Notes: generated by a model from the sequence alone, not told the origin. Shown: positions 1-7,462, counted from the stretch's first letter. The stretch: DNA of 64,000 nucleotides from Bradyrhizobium sp. Ghvi (GCF_900115265.1 NZ_FOVU01000005.1:248001-312000), one strand, 5' to 3'. A program made the numbers and translations.

Positions 1-48
1 ATCGGTGGCGCGCAGGAAGCCTTGCGCTCCGTGGAATCGAAAAGTTGA
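1..48 (+). CDS. C-terminal tail of a gene entering from the left edge (uncertain)
   Basis: A frame open from the first base ends at TGA 46-48 and would give the fifteen residues IGGAQEALRSVESKS. The tail is too short to assign to a family and may be chance. No other frame at the left edge looks better. The sequence upstream of the window would settle it. Confidence 0.25.
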   Translation: MGGAQEALRSVESKS

Positions 49-281
49 TCACTTGCGGCGCCACGCTTCCTCGACGCCATGCCACGCTTTCGACGCCACA
101 CGCCAACGCATGCCGACGGCCGGCCGCACCCGCCTTCATTAACTTTTGGCTGAAGCAACATATGTTGAGGTCGGAACAACGCCGCGGGATTTTAATCTCG
201 ATTGCATCATTTTCCCGATTGGTCCAATGGCGGGCCATGATCCAAGTTTTCTTCGAAGCTTGGTTTGGGGGCTTCCACGAC

Positions 282-461
282 ATGCGAGAACATCATCGTC
301 AAGCGGTTGATGCCGCTGTGCTGCTGCGTGAGCACCTGGAACAGCTCACGTCTCAACTGTGCGAACTGGAAAGTCTTCGCGTCCGCGTGCTTGAGGCGGA
401 GCGGAGTGCTTCGGTCATCGCCGCAACCGCTCCGCCGGCTCCGCGACTTGCGAAGTGTTAA
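282..461 (+). CDS. Small helical coiled-coil protein, paralogue of the protein at 665-868
   Basis: This 59-residue hypothetical protein begins at ATG 282, after a G-rich stretch (tttggggg) about ten bases upstream. The frame is open further upstream, but that part has no protein character. Residues 13-41 form a Leu/Glu/Arg heptad-like helix (ELESLRVRV). This helix matches the small protein on the opposite strand at 665-868 at 15 of 29 aligned positions. Both ORFs therefore look like real members of one small family lying tail to tail. No catalytic or metal-binding motif is visible and the function is unknown. A short coiled-coil adaptor or regulator is possible. The C-terminus (Ala/Pro-rich, ending LAKC) is not shared with the paralogue. 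Confidence 0.5.
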   Translation: MREHHRQAVDAAVLLREHLEQLTSQLCELESLRVRVLEAERSASVIAATAPPAPRLAKC

Positions 462-664
462 AGCGAGGACGAGATCCCAAGCCACTCGCACGATCTGCGC
501 AGTCATCGCGCGAAATGGCTTTGCGTTGCCTTGGCATGGCTGGACCTTGCTCGTACTGAGACCTTTCAGCACAAGGTCGAACCTCAGGCTGCGCGCTGGC
601 AGCCCCCGCAAGCTTCATCGAGACCGCACCTACGTAGCGGGTACTTGTGACCGAGACGCAGGTC

Positions 665-868
665 TCAGACGTGGAAGCAGTGGGGTCGCGTTCTCCAACG
701 AACTCGGCTAGCCTTCCTGATTGATCCTCGCCTTCTTGGAAGTGCAGGGCCTAGTCTTCTTTGCTCGGCCTTCCGCACGCGGGATCGAAGGTCTTCCAGT
801 TCTGATAGCTCAGAAGCGAGTGCATCAAGATCCTGGCGGAGGATAGCGGCCCAATCACGCTTACTCAT
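665..868 (-). CDS. Small helical coiled-coil protein, paralogue of the protein at 282-461
   Basis: This 67-residue hypothetical protein is read from ATG 868 (CAT at 866-868). Its N-terminal half (ILRQDLDALASELSELEDL and on) is a charged amphipathic helix with Leu every three to four residues. It aligns without gaps to residues 13-41 of the convergent protein at 282-461, with 15 of 29 identical. The C-terminal part is Arg-rich and unlike the paralogue. The ribosome site is weak (a GGGG run about ten bases upstream). Two diverged copies in inverted orientation suggest an old local duplication. Function unknown; the shared helix is the only argument that both are translated. Confidence 0.5.
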   Translation of the reverse strand: MSKRDWAAILRQDLDALASELSELEDLRSRVRKAEQRRLGPALPRRRGSIRKASRVRWRTRPHCFHV

Positions 869-1075
869 GGAATGCCCCAGCCGACATTAAAAAGCGCGGG
901 AAAAATATGCAACGCAGTACAACCTCTGCGCTGACGCTCGTCAAGTATGCAATCGAGAGGAAGTGCAAGTCGCAGGGTCAGTTACATTTCGTGATTGAAC
1001 CTTTTTAACATAATTTAATTCATTTAATTTGGACTATATTAAACTACCCCAAGTTGAAGGTCAGGGAGAAATGTG

Positions 1076-1261
1076 ATGCCCTCCGAAGACGAAGACCGGC
1101 GTGAGTTTCTCAAGACTTGCGGAAAATTCGCAGCAGTCACGCCGCCAGCCATGACCATGCTGCTGTCCACCTCCCTCACGTCAAACGCAATTGCGCACTC
1201 CGGAGGTGCGGGCGTCCGGCACGAGCACCACGACCACGACCACGACCACGACCGGGACTAG
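1076..1261 (+). CDS. Tat-signal-like mini-protein with His/Asp-rich tail
   Basis: This 61-residue protein starts at ATG 1076, seven bases after AGGGAG (1063-1068). A GTG three bases earlier is also possible. The N-terminus DRREFLKTCGKFAAVTPPAM resembles a twin-arginine signal (R-R-x-F-L-K) followed by a mildly hydrophobic stretch that ends near SNAIA. The last fifteen residues alternate His and Asp (HEHHDHDHDHDRD), a composition typical of divalent-metal binding tails. The likely product is a small exported or membrane-anchored peptide that may bind Ni, Zn or Cu; this is inference only. The upstream 70 bases are unusually AT-rich and probably carry the promoter. A hairpin at 1291-1310 follows the stop codon. 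Confidence 0.6.
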   Translation: MPSEDEDRREFLKTCGKFAAVTPPAMTMLLSTSLTSNAIAHSGGAGVRHEHHDHDHDHDRD

Positions 1262-1290
1262 GGCCGGTAATCTTTCCAAAGGAACGATGA

Positions 1291-1310
1291 GGCCGCCTTG
1301 CAGGGCGGCC
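1291..1310. terminator. GC hairpin between convergent small genes
   Basis: The stem GGCCGCC / GGCGGCC (1291-1297 and 1304-1310) closes a six-base loop. It lies 30 bases after the stop at 1261 and just beyond the stop of the minus-strand gene at 1315. There is no clear T tract, so a bidirectional weak terminator is the best reading. Confidence 0.5.
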
Positions 1311-1314
1311 TCAA

Positions 1315-1530
1315 TCAATTGGGGCCGAGTTCTCTCGCGGCCGTCTTTGCGATCTCGTCCGGGTCATGAGTGCCCGCGGCGTCGATCTCGATCACCTTCC
1401 GCGCGACGATCTCGCAGATCGGATCGTTGCGATCGACCAGATGTAGTGATTTCAGCGCGGCAACGAACGCCTGACGGAGTCGTTTAGCGTCTGCCGAGCT
1501 GGCATTTCCCAAGAGCCCATTGATCGGCAT
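1315..1530 (-). CDS. Conserved small hypothetical protein, 71 aa
   Basis: This 71-residue acidic, soluble protein has the character of short conserved rhizobial hypotheticals. An N-terminal region (ADAKRLRQAFVAALKSLHLV) is followed by a central DRNDPICEIVARKVIEID segment and a C-terminal helix ending AARELGPN. The D-P-I-C-E-I-V-A-R-K-V-I-E pattern looks like a folded helical core rather than an accidental frame, and codon use is normal for the region. There is no signal peptide, membrane segment or enzyme motif. It is transcribed towards the hairpin at 1291-1310. Function unknown. Confidence 0.65.
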   Translation of the reverse strand: MPINGLLGNASSADAKRLRQAFVAALKSLHLVDRNDPICEIVARKVIEIDAAGTHDPDEIAKTAARELGPN

Positions 1531-1731
1531 TGCTTCTAGCCCCGTTACGCCACCCTCTTTTAGGGAGGCTTGCCCACAGGAATGCTAGCAAGCATTTCAG
1601 GTCACTTACAGATTCAAATTGCAGAGTTCAGCCAGGAGCAACGGCTGCTGCGGCGGAAAACATGGAAGAGAGGGAACGCTTTGCGGATTGCCGAGTTTTC
1701 CCGATGCCCTTCCCCAAGGGCGACCCCGATA

Positions 1732-1767
1732 GGCCCCAGCTCGCCCCCTGCCTACGGAGCTGGGGCC
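1732..1767 (+). terminator. 11-bp hairpin followed by a T-rich run
   Basis: The perfect stem GGCCCCAGCTC (1732-1742) / GAGCTGGGGCC (1757-1767) has a 14-base loop and is followed on the + strand by ATTTCTTC. No convincing + strand gene precedes it. It may end an unannotated transcript, or act without a T tract for the minus-strand gene whose stop lies at 1803. Confidence 0.45.
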
Positions 1768-1802
1768 ATTTCTTCGCACCAGTTTCTGCGTGTAGGGCGA
1801 GC

Positions 1803-1997
1803 TTAGTTCTTCGTTAGCGGCTTTTTTGGCCCCTCAGCGGCCGCGTCAATATCAGCCGCGGGTAATTCGCTCGTGCGGTCCTTCAAGTCGGCCGCCCGCT
1901 GGATCAGTCCCGACGCAACCCGCGGGTCCTTTGTGGTTTTTGCCATTCGCAGCAACGTTGCTGCCGCCTCTCGGGCGAAAGAGGTATAACGCGGCAC
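1803..1997 (-). CDS. Conserved small hypothetical protein, 64 aa
   Basis: This is a 64-residue, mostly helical protein. The pattern F-A-R-E-A-A-x-x-L-L-R near residue 7, then DPRVASGLIQRAADLKDRT, is typical of a family of very short proteins common in Bradyrhizobium genomes; I recognise the style, not a named family. The C-terminus is Ala/Asp-rich and ends KKPLTKN. No signal peptide, membrane span or catalytic motif is seen. It stands alone on the minus strand. A strong minus-strand terminator at 2090-2124 separates it from the gene upstream, so it must have its own promoter in 1998-2085. Function unknown. Confidence 0.7.
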   Translation of the reverse strand: MPRYTSFAREAAATLLRMAKTTKDPRVASGLIQRAADLKDRTSELPAADIDAAAEGPKKPLTKN

Positions 1998-2089
1998 GTC
2001 TTTTTATCCCATCGAAGTCCCCATGGGATGAGTCACAAACCCGGATTGCGTTCCGGGCTTTGTACAAAAATGTACACAGGCGACAAAAA

Positions 2090-2124
2090 GGCCTCAGCTC
2101 CGCGGCTGACGCCGAGCTGAGGCC
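2090..2124 (-). terminator. Rho-independent terminator, minus strand
   Basis: The perfect 11-bp stem GGCCTCAGCTC (2090-2100) / GAGCTGAGGCC (2114-2124) encloses a 13-base loop. On the minus strand it is followed directly by TTTTT (complement of 2085-2089). It is a textbook intrinsic terminator. The only upstream minus gene is at 2394-2660, which already has a hairpin at 2303-2322, so a short non-coding transcript between the two hairpins is possible. Confidence 0.7.
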
Positions 2125-2302
2125 GTGGTCGGCATCACGTTGTCGAGGCGTGAGCCGGGACTGTCAACCTAGCTCCGGCCTTTTGGTTCCCGCTGTTTGC
2201 AAGCAAGCGTTCGTTCTTGAGAATGCCTTCGCGCGCAGGACAGAGCGGCTGGCTGATGCCGGTTCGGAGTCATCGTCGCCAATGGCTTTGCAAAATGAAA
2301 GA

Positions 2303-2322
2303 GGCCGCCAACTGAAGCGGCC
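2303..2322 (-). terminator. Hairpin terminator after the gene at 2394-2660
   Basis: The stem GGCCGC / GCGGCC (2303-2308, 2317-2322) has an eight-base loop. On the minus strand it is followed by a T-rich stretch (TCTTTCATTTTG). It lies 72 bases beyond the stop codon of the small secreted protein gene. The rest of the 1998-2393 gap holds only the terminator at 2090-2124 and a weaker hairpin near 2346-2368. Confidence 0.55.
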
Positions 2323-2393
2323 CTAGTATAGCTCCCAATTCCTTCGGCGCTCCTTTGTGAAGCGCCGGGTATTAATCTTCTAGTCGGGCACCG

Positions 2394-2660
2394 CTAATCG
2401 CAGCGGCGGATCCTGCGGACCGAACCGTCGTCGCGCTCGATCGTGACGGTGCGGCATCCGCCGCGATATCCGCGATCATATCCGTAAGCGCGATAAGCAG
2501 GTCGATCGTACTCTCGGTAGTAGCGTCGCTCCGGGCCCACTCTCACGCCGCCGAGTGGCGTATCAACCTCAACCTGAGCTGACGCGGGTGCAATGGAGAT
2601 CGGCGTAGCGATAGCGAAGCCAGCGACCGCCAGTACACCTGCCAATAACAGAGTTCTCAT
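2394..2660 (-). CDS. Small secreted Tyr/Arg-rich protein
   Basis: This 88-residue exported protein was given start ATG 2660 because AGGAGG sits six to seven bases upstream; the frame is open further but has no ribosome site. Residues 1-27 form a Sec signal peptide (MRTLLLAGVLAVAGFAIATP, cleavage near ASAQ). The mature part carries VEVDTPLGGVRVGP, then a Tyr/Arg/Gly-rich segment (ERRYYREYDRPAYRAYGYDR) and a C-terminal CRTVTIERDDGSVRRIRRCD with two Cys that may form a disulfide. Small proteins with this layout are frequent in Bradyrhizobium and are thought to be periplasmic; no function is known. It is monocistronic and followed by a terminator. Confidence 0.75.
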   Translation of the reverse strand: MRTLLLAGVLAVAGFAIATPISIAPASAQVEVDTPLGGVRVGPERRYYREYDRPAYRAYGYDRGYRGGCRTVTIERDDGSVRRIRRCD

Positions 2661-2883
2661 ACGAGTTCCTCCTAAGTCATTGCAATTGCACTCCAACATC
2701 CGAGGCAGGGGCAAGGTTCCTGCACGAACTTCATCCGAAAAACGGCGAACGGCCAGAATGTCTGTTGAGGGTCAAAATGCGAAGAACTCAGGTTGAGCAG
2801 ATCTGGTCTCCGTCAGAGGCAGCGCAACTTCGCACAACGGCGGAAGGCGCCGATCATCACTGCTCGGCGTGCGAACAAGTTCC

Positions 2884-3552
2884 TTAGTGGACACAAAGCA
2901 GGCTCCTGAGTTCTTCGACCGAGCGCGCAATGCGGTGTGCACCAGCTGCGAATAAGCGATCGGCCGAATGGTATCCCCAGGTCACCCCAATGCCTTCAAG
3001 CTTCGCCGCCCGCGCCATCTCCATGTCGAAGGAGGTGTCGCCGATGAAGACGGCCTGCTCAGCTCTCGCACCTGTCGCGTCAAGCGCCTGAAGCAGCATC
3101 CCAGGATGCGGCTTGGAGGGCGCCATGTCTGCGGCCTGGACGGTCCTGAAGTATTGTCGCCAACCCAGCGCTTCCAAGGCCGGAATGACGGCAGCAGAGG
3201 TGTGACCAGTTGCGATGCCGAGCGTGACGGGAGGCGCATTGTTCAAATCGCGAAGCAGTGTCGCGATCCCATCGAATGGCCTTTCCGCAAAGTCCGGCTC
3301 GGACCTGAGCTGACGTAAGATGCGTCCATAGGCTCTGACCATGTCTTGGACCGGAGCTCGTGGTCCAGCAAGTTGCGCAAGAACGCGTTCGAGAGACATA
3401 CCGATCAGCGCGAGGCTGTCCTGAGGCGACGGGACCGGCAGGCCGAATTCCGTGAAAGCCAAGCGATGGCATTGCAATATGAGTGCCCGGCTATCGACGA
3501 GCGTTCCATCAAAATCGAATATAACCAACTTCAAAGGAAACGCTTTCGGCAC
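2884..3552 (-). CDS. HAD-superfamily hydrolase (phosphoglycolate phosphatase-like)
   Basis: This 222-residue cytoplasmic phosphatase belongs to HAD subfamily IA. Motif I is DFDGTLVDS at residues 13-21 (nucleophile and acid/base Asp). Motif II is the T of IATGHT, motif III the Lys of SKPHPG, and motif IV GDTSFDMEMA. A helical cap lies between residues 22 and 90. The family hydrolyses small phosphoesters such as 2-phosphoglycolate, and the true substrate cannot be read from sequence. The start is GTG 3552, which has no good ribosome site; TTG at 3534 is an alternative that would shorten the protein by six residues. It is divergent from the metallophosphoesterase at 3907 and has no operon partner. 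Confidence 0.85.
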   Translation of the reverse strand: MPKAFPLKLVIFDFDGTLVDSRALILQCHRLAFTEFGLPVPSPQDSLALIGMSLERVLAQLAGPRAPVQDMVRAYGRILRQLRSEPDFAERPFDGIATLLRDLNNAPPVTLGIATGHTSAAVIPALEALGWRQYFRTVQAADMAPSKPHPGMLLQALDATGARAEQAVFIGDTSFDMEMARAAKLEGIGVTWGYHSADRLFAAGAHRIARSVEELRSLLCVH

Positions 3553-3906
3553 CGAAAGAAATGCAAGTCAAGCTCGAAGTAACAATAAGCAGGCAATTGC
3601 GCAAGCACGACCCATCCAGTCCCCAATGTACGGACACCGGGACGTGGTTCGTTGATCCACGCGAGCGCGGCAAGGCAGGCGCCCCGATGCATGCGGCACT
3701 GTGCCGCGCCGCGCCGTGCCGCGATCAACGGCGAAGCCGTCAAAACCGTAGCTTGCTCGCGTCATCAAGGCAGTGCTACGTTTCCACCCGGCGCCGATTT
3801 GACACTCAGCTTGCGGGCGCTTCTCAAAATGCAGCTAAAGCGAATGGCCAGTTCTGCATCGTCCCGCAACAGGAGCATCGTCGGTCGTCCCGCAGGGGAG
3901 GACAAG
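3553..3906. other. Intergenic region between divergent genes, nothing recognised
   Basis: These 354 bases separate the divergent phosphatase and phosphoesterase genes. They contain a short GC run of repeated CCGCG units near 3705-3722 but no supported gene, hairpin terminator or recognisable promoter. A minus-strand CRMH-x-GA peptide near 3690 faintly recalls the HGGA protein encoded at 5041-5403, but it is not convincing as a remnant. Confidence 0.4.
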
Positions 3907-4644
3907 ATGAAATTTGCTGCGATCGCCGACGTCCATGGCAATTGCCCGGCGCTCGAAGCCGTACTCGGCGATATCGCCGAGCTCGGCATCAGGGAGATCG
4001 TCAACCTCGGTGATCACGTCAGCGGCCCGCTCGAGGCTGTCAGGACGGCGGACCTGCTGATGGAGCGGGGCTTTCCATCGGTGCAGGGCGACCAGGATCG
4101 CATTCTCGTCGAGCTCTGGCGGGGAGGGAAATCGACAAGGAGCGATTTTTCGCAGCTGGAGCGCAGGCACTTCGAATGGATGGCGGGCATGCCGCCGACG
4201 CTCGCCTATCGCGAGAACGTGTTTCTTTGCCATGCGTCCCCGAAGGACGACGCGGCCTTCTGGCTCGATCACGTCACTGCCGACGGCAGCGTCCGCGCAA
4301 GTCCGATCGATACGATCGAGACCGGCGCCGGAGGTATCGACGCAGAACTCATTCTGTGCGGCCACACGCATATCCCGCGCGTAGTCCGCCTGAGGGATGG
4401 GCGAATGGTCGTCAATCCCGGCAGCGTCGGGCTGCCAGGTTACGATGGACGGACGCCTGTTCCCTATGTGGTCGAGGTCGGCACGCCCCACGCCTGCTAC
4501 GCCATTCTGGAGCGGACCCGCGCCGGCTGGTCCGCGACGCTCCGCTACGTGCCCTACGACAGCACGGCCATGGCTGCACTTGCGCGCGACAAGGGCATGC
4601 CGAGCTGGGCCAGCGCGATTGCCAGCGGCTGGGTTGAACGATGA
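3907..4644 (+). CDS. Calcineurin-like metallophosphoesterase
   Basis: This 245-residue protein belongs to the YfcE/MJ0936-like metallophosphoesterase class. Metal-site motifs are in order: D-x-H in IADVHGN (residues 6-12), GD-x-V in NLGDHVSG, a Q/D replacement of the usual GNHE block (VQGDQDR), CHAS near residue 112, and GHTHIP near residue 152. It also has the trailing NPGSVGLPGYDG loop that is typical of this class. The QGDQD replacement for GNHD is seen in some family members. The start was set at ATG 3907 because GGGGAGG lies just upstream; the frame extends further but is non-coding in character. No signal peptide, so a cytoplasmic phosphodiesterase of unknown substrate. It converges on the response regulator gene. 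Confidence 0.85.
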   Translation: MKFAAIADVHGNCPALEAVLGDIAELGIREIVNLGDHVSGPLEAVRTADLLMERGFPSVQGDQDRILVELWRGGKSTRSDFSQLERRHFEWMAGMPPTLAYRENVFLCHASPKDDAAFWLDHVTADGSVRASPIDTIETGAGGIDAELILCGHTHIPRVVRLRDGRMVVNPGSVGLPGYDGRTPVPYVVEVGTPHACYAILERTRAGWSATLRYVPYDSTAMAALARDKGMPSWASAIASGWVER

Positions 4645-4675
4645 GCTCGCGAGGACGCGCGGCAGCAAACTGCCG

Positions 4676-5032
4676 CTATTGCGCAGTCTCTGCGAGCAGC
4701 GCCGTCGGAAAGACCGGCTTGGTGATGAACCTTGCCCCCGGCGGCAGAGGCCCAGGCAGCGGACGACCCGAGATCACGACGATCCGCATGCCGGCGTTCT
4801 GCTGTTGGGCAAAGTGAGCGAGATCGACGCCGTTCATCTTCCCGACCAAGCTGATGTCGGTGACGATCAGGGATGGATGTCGTGCCTTCACCGCTAGAGC
4901 GGCCGTCTCGGCGTCCTCGCACTGGAGCACGTCGAAATTGTTATCCTCGAGCAGCATCGTCAGCATCTCGCGCTGGATATCGTCATCCTCGACGACGATC
5001 GCGATCGGCCGGATCGGCTTTGATTGGCCCAT
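4676..5032 (-). CDS. Single-domain response regulator
   Basis: This 118-residue CheY-like receiver domain has no output domain. The acidic pocket is EDDD at residues 15-18, the phospho-acceptor is Asp59 in VTDIS, the switch Ser is Ser88 in VVISG, and the conserved Lys is Lys105 in FITKPV. Start ATG 5032 has GAGG upstream; the open frame continues but is not protein-like. It is the last gene of a three-gene minus-strand unit (5996 to 4676), eight bases after the HGGA-motif gene. Without an effector domain it probably works by protein contact, or as a phosphate sink for a hybrid kinase that is not encoded nearby. Confidence 0.85.
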   Translation of the reverse strand: MGQSKPIRPIAIVVEDDDIQREMLTMLLEDNNFDVLQCEDAETAALAVKARHPSLIVTDISLVGKMNGVDLAHFAQQQNAGMRIVVISGRPLPGPLPPGARFITKPVFPTALLAETAQ

Positions 5033-5040
5033 GTTGCACC

Positions 5041-5403
5041 TCACTTCCCAGCTTTTGTTAAGTGCGGACGAGGGGAATCCGTTCCCGCCGCGCTGTGTGG
5101 GGTTCCGCTCACGTCGGGGTTGCCGTTTGACAGAGATCCCGCGGGAAGCTTGCGCAGAAAAGTTTCCGCTTCGATCAGCACCGTCCGTACAAATTTCCGC
5201 TCCTCGATCGCTTCGCTGGTGAAATAGCCGTGCTTGACGGCATTGCCGTTTCCAAACGGCGCTCCCGATCCCCATGCTCCGCCATGCATGCGGCAGCGCA
5301 GCTTGCCGCGCAGCGCCGGTGCGCGGCAGGTTTCACCGTTGCGTGTCCGCGCGCCACAGCGCGGGCTTGCCTGCATCGGATCGGTGTTGCGGCTGTGGCT
5401 CAC
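5041..5403 (-). CDS. HGGA-motif small protein (phage-associated type)
   Basis: This 120-residue protein has N-terminal CGARTRNGETCRAPALRGK followed by CRMHGGAWGSGAPFGNGNA and KHGYFT. The two Cys, the C-x-M-H and the GNxNAxKHG block are the signature of the HGGxTP-motif family. That family is common in rhizobia and temperate phages and sometimes lies near terminase genes; its biochemical function is not established, and the Cys/His spacing suggests metal binding. Start GTG 5403 overlaps the upstream stop as GTGA; an internal ATG at 5376 is an alternative. No other phage genes are near. It sits between a 198-residue protein of unknown function and a response regulator, which suggests a regulatory unit. 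Confidence 0.7.
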   Translation of the reverse strand: MSHSRNTDPMQASPRCGARTRNGETCRAPALRGKLRCRMHGGAWGSGAPFGNGNAVKHGYFTSEAIEERKFVRTVLIEAETFLRKLPAGSLSNGNPDVSGTPHSAAGTDSPRPHLTKAGK

Positions 5404-5996
5404 GCCGTGACCGCATCCGCGAGGCCCGGCTGCGCCGCGATCACGTTCGCGTGCTGCGTGAAATGGCCCACGACGGCCTTACCGCCGTCCTGCACCGACA
5501 GATTCTGAACCGTGATCGCACAGGCACCACTGCTGCGATGACGGTTCAGCGCCTCCATCTGGGCCGCATAGGTGCGCGCCAGCCGGGTCAGGGTGCGCGT
5601 GAGGCTTTCCTGCTGCGGCACGTCGTCGGTGCAGGCGAGGCGGCAGGCGCAGCGCATCGAGGCGATGTGAATGCTCACCATCTGCGTCGCCAGCATGGCC
5701 TCGAGCGAGTCCTTCGGCGTCATGCTCTTCAGCATCGAGACCATGAAGGACAGATTGCCCTGGTCGGGCTTGCGCGCAACCGCGCTGGCTTTGACCAGCT
5801 GGCTGAGCAAGCCATGCAGCGCGTCGCGGTCGACGGCACCGAGTGCATCGGCGAGCAGCTTTTCCCCGGCACGCGTATCGGGATGCTCGATCACGAGGCG
5901 GCTGCGGCGGAGCTTGACTTTCGGGGTTGCGATGATCGCGGCGGGAGTGCCTGCAGCGACGGGCATCATCTCGGTATGTGTCGGGGAAGTCATCAT
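5400..5996 (-). CDS. Hypothetical protein heading a three-gene unit
   Basis: This 198-residue soluble protein starts at ATG ATG 5996/5993. The reading frame is open for another 250 codons upstream, but that part is the shadow of the lytic transglycosylase and of non-coding sequence. Features include a conserved-looking helical core (GEKLLADALGAVDRDALHGL), a long helix with MLKSMTPKDSLEAMLATQMV, and a Cys-containing RCACRLAC segment. It ends in HFTQHANVIAAQPGLADA. No family was recognised. The stop overlaps the next gene by GTGA, so the two proteins are translationally coupled. This arrangement with an HGGA-motif protein and a receiver protein is consistent with a regulatory or phage-derived cassette; function unknown. 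Confidence 0.65.
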   Translation of the reverse strand: MMTSPTHTEMMPVAAGTPAAIIATPKVKLRRSRLVIEHPDTRAGEKLLADALGAVDRDALHGLLSQLVKASAVARKPDQGNLSFMVSMLKSMTPKDSLEAMLATQMVSIHIASMRCACRLACTDDVPQQESLTRTLTRLARTYAAQMEALNRHRSSGACAITVQNLSVQDGGKAVVGHFTQHANVIAAQPGLADAVTA

Positions 5997-6358
5997 GCGA
6001 TGGATCCTTTGCCGCCGCAAAGCGCGAAGGCTCGCCGCGCGGCGAGCCGATCGCGCGCTTGCTCTGCGGCGGTTGCGATTTTTCAGAGGTCGATGGGCGG
6101 GTTTACGAGCAACCGGAGGCGGGGTGCCTAATGATCGAGGGGCAGGGAGACGCCGGCCGATACTCGCGATGATGCCATTGTGCACCTGTTTTGCCCGACG
6201 AGTCAAACCGAGATTCTGAAAATCAGCAGTTGCCTCGCGACGCCCCCCGTTCCGGCAGGCGAGGGCTACGGTGCATGGGGTTGTTTTCGCGTTTTGCTGG
6301 ATGGCGGCGCCCGCCTGCCGCGATCGCGAAGATGACCGAGACGAGAAGCCGGCCTGAC
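5997..6358. other. Intergenic region upstream of the three-gene unit, nothing recognised
   Basis: These 362 bases lie between the stop of the transglycosylase gene and the start at 5996, all read on the minus strand. They must contain the promoter for the three-gene unit, but no clear -35/-10 pair, sigma-54 site or strong hairpin was found. Open frames here are antisense or frame shadows. Confidence 0.35.
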
Positions 6359-7312
6359 CTAGCCCGCGGAGCGCTCGCGTGCCGCGACACGGATGGCGTG
6401 GGCTTTCGCGCCCTTCGCACGGGCCGCAATCATGCTGCGCCCCCTGCCATGCGCCGCACCGTTTTTGTGGAGCAGGGCAACGAGACGCTTGCGGGCGCGG
6501 TTTGCCGAAAGCCGTGCCGCCATTTGCTCGGCCTTGCGAATGATGGTGACGGTCGAAGGCGCAAGGTTCGCGGGTACCCAGGCGACGTCCTTGCTCTTGG
6601 ACAGGCTGCCAACGCCTTCGCACGGCGCTTCGCGCGGCAGGTCGATCCGGATCGCCAGGGCTCCCGAACGCTCGATCCAGTCCTCGGCCTTGGTGCCGGT
6701 GATGATGCGGACATAGTCGCGCGTCTCGCGCGGCAAGTCGCTCTCCTTGGCGAGCCATTTCTGGATGCGGCCGGGGCCGGCATTGTAGGCGGCCGCGGCG
6801 AGACCGAGATTGCCGAAATCATCGCGGAGCTTGCGCAGGAATTTTGCCGATGCGGGCAGCGCCTTGATGGGATCGAAGGGATCATCGAGCCCGACCTCTG
6901 CGGCGGTCTCCGGCATGAATTGCGCAACGCCTTGCGCGCCGGCCTGGCTGACCTCGTTGGACTTGAACCGGCTCTCCTGCCAGAGCAGGCGGGCGAAGAA
7001 CGGCACGGGAATGCCGCTCTCCTCGGCCGCTTCCTTGAGGGCGCGGCAGAATTGGTCAGTCGGCGAAACCGGAGCCAGTTCGGCCGTTTCGACCACGGGC
7101 GGCGGTTCGATCGTCTCTTCGTAGGAGGCGCGCGCATTGGCGAGCTCGATGGCCTGCACGCTTGCGAGGAAGAGCTCGGCCAAGGGGACCAGCGAGGGGG
7201 CGCGATCGGACTTTGGCGTCGCATTGTCGAAGTGAGAGCTTTGGGTCGGCGGAGAGCTGACGTCGCACATCAGAATCAGGAACGCAGCGCAAGCCGCGAC
7301 GAGAAATCGCAT
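6359..7312 (-). CDS. Lytic transglycosylase (SLT domain)
   Basis: This 317-residue periplasmic peptidoglycan lyase has a hydrophobic N-terminal segment (FLVAACAAFLILMC) that acts as a signal peptide or anchor. A linker of about 65 residues follows, then a Slt70-type catalytic domain from about residue 88. Key elements are the catalytic Glu113 in WQESRF, GAQGVAQFMP (about 122-131), and AAAAYNAGPGRI near residue 170. The family cleaves the MurNAc-GlcNAc bond to form 1,6-anhydro-MurNAc. The C-terminal 90 residues are basic (RARKRLVALL and on) and may bind the wall. It is monocistronic and has no secretion-system partner, so a housekeeping wall-remodelling role is likelier than a conjugation role. 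Confidence 0.88.
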   Translation of the reverse strand: MRFLVAACAAFLILMCDVSSPPTQSSHFDNATPKSDRAPSLVPLAELFLASVQAIELANARASYEETIEPPPVVETAELAPVSPTDQFCRALKEAAEESGIPVPFFARLLWQESRFKSNEVSQAGAQGVAQFMPETAAEVGLDDPFDPIKALPASAKFLRKLRDDFGNLGLAAAAYNAGPGRIQKWLAKESDLPRETRDYVRIITGTKAEDWIERSGALAIRIDLPREAPCEGVGSLSKSKDVAWVPANLAPSTVTIIRKAEQMAARLSANRARKRLVALLHKNGAAHGRGRSMIAARAKGAKAHAIRVAARERSAG

Positions 7313-7462
7313 CTCGGTAAGAGTCCTCGAACTGTGGGGAACGACCAGCGGCGCGCCGGTGACAAGGACTTCTTAACCGCAATTGCGGCGAAGCTGCGAT
7401 GGCTGAGGACTTCCGGTGTTAGTACGGTGTTCCCGTCGCGGGAACGTGGTGCCGGTTCGATT

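Noticed and set aside
3568..3768. A possible remnant of an HGGA-motif gene (CRMH-x-GA on the minus strand)
   Set aside because: Only about six residues match and the conserved Cys and GNxNA blocks are absent.
5997..6758. A 250-codon upstream extension of the minus-strand frame that ends at 5400
   Set aside because: The extension overlaps the lytic transglycosylase gene on the same strand in another frame and has Arg/His-rich shadow composition; the double ATG at 5996/5993 is the natural start.
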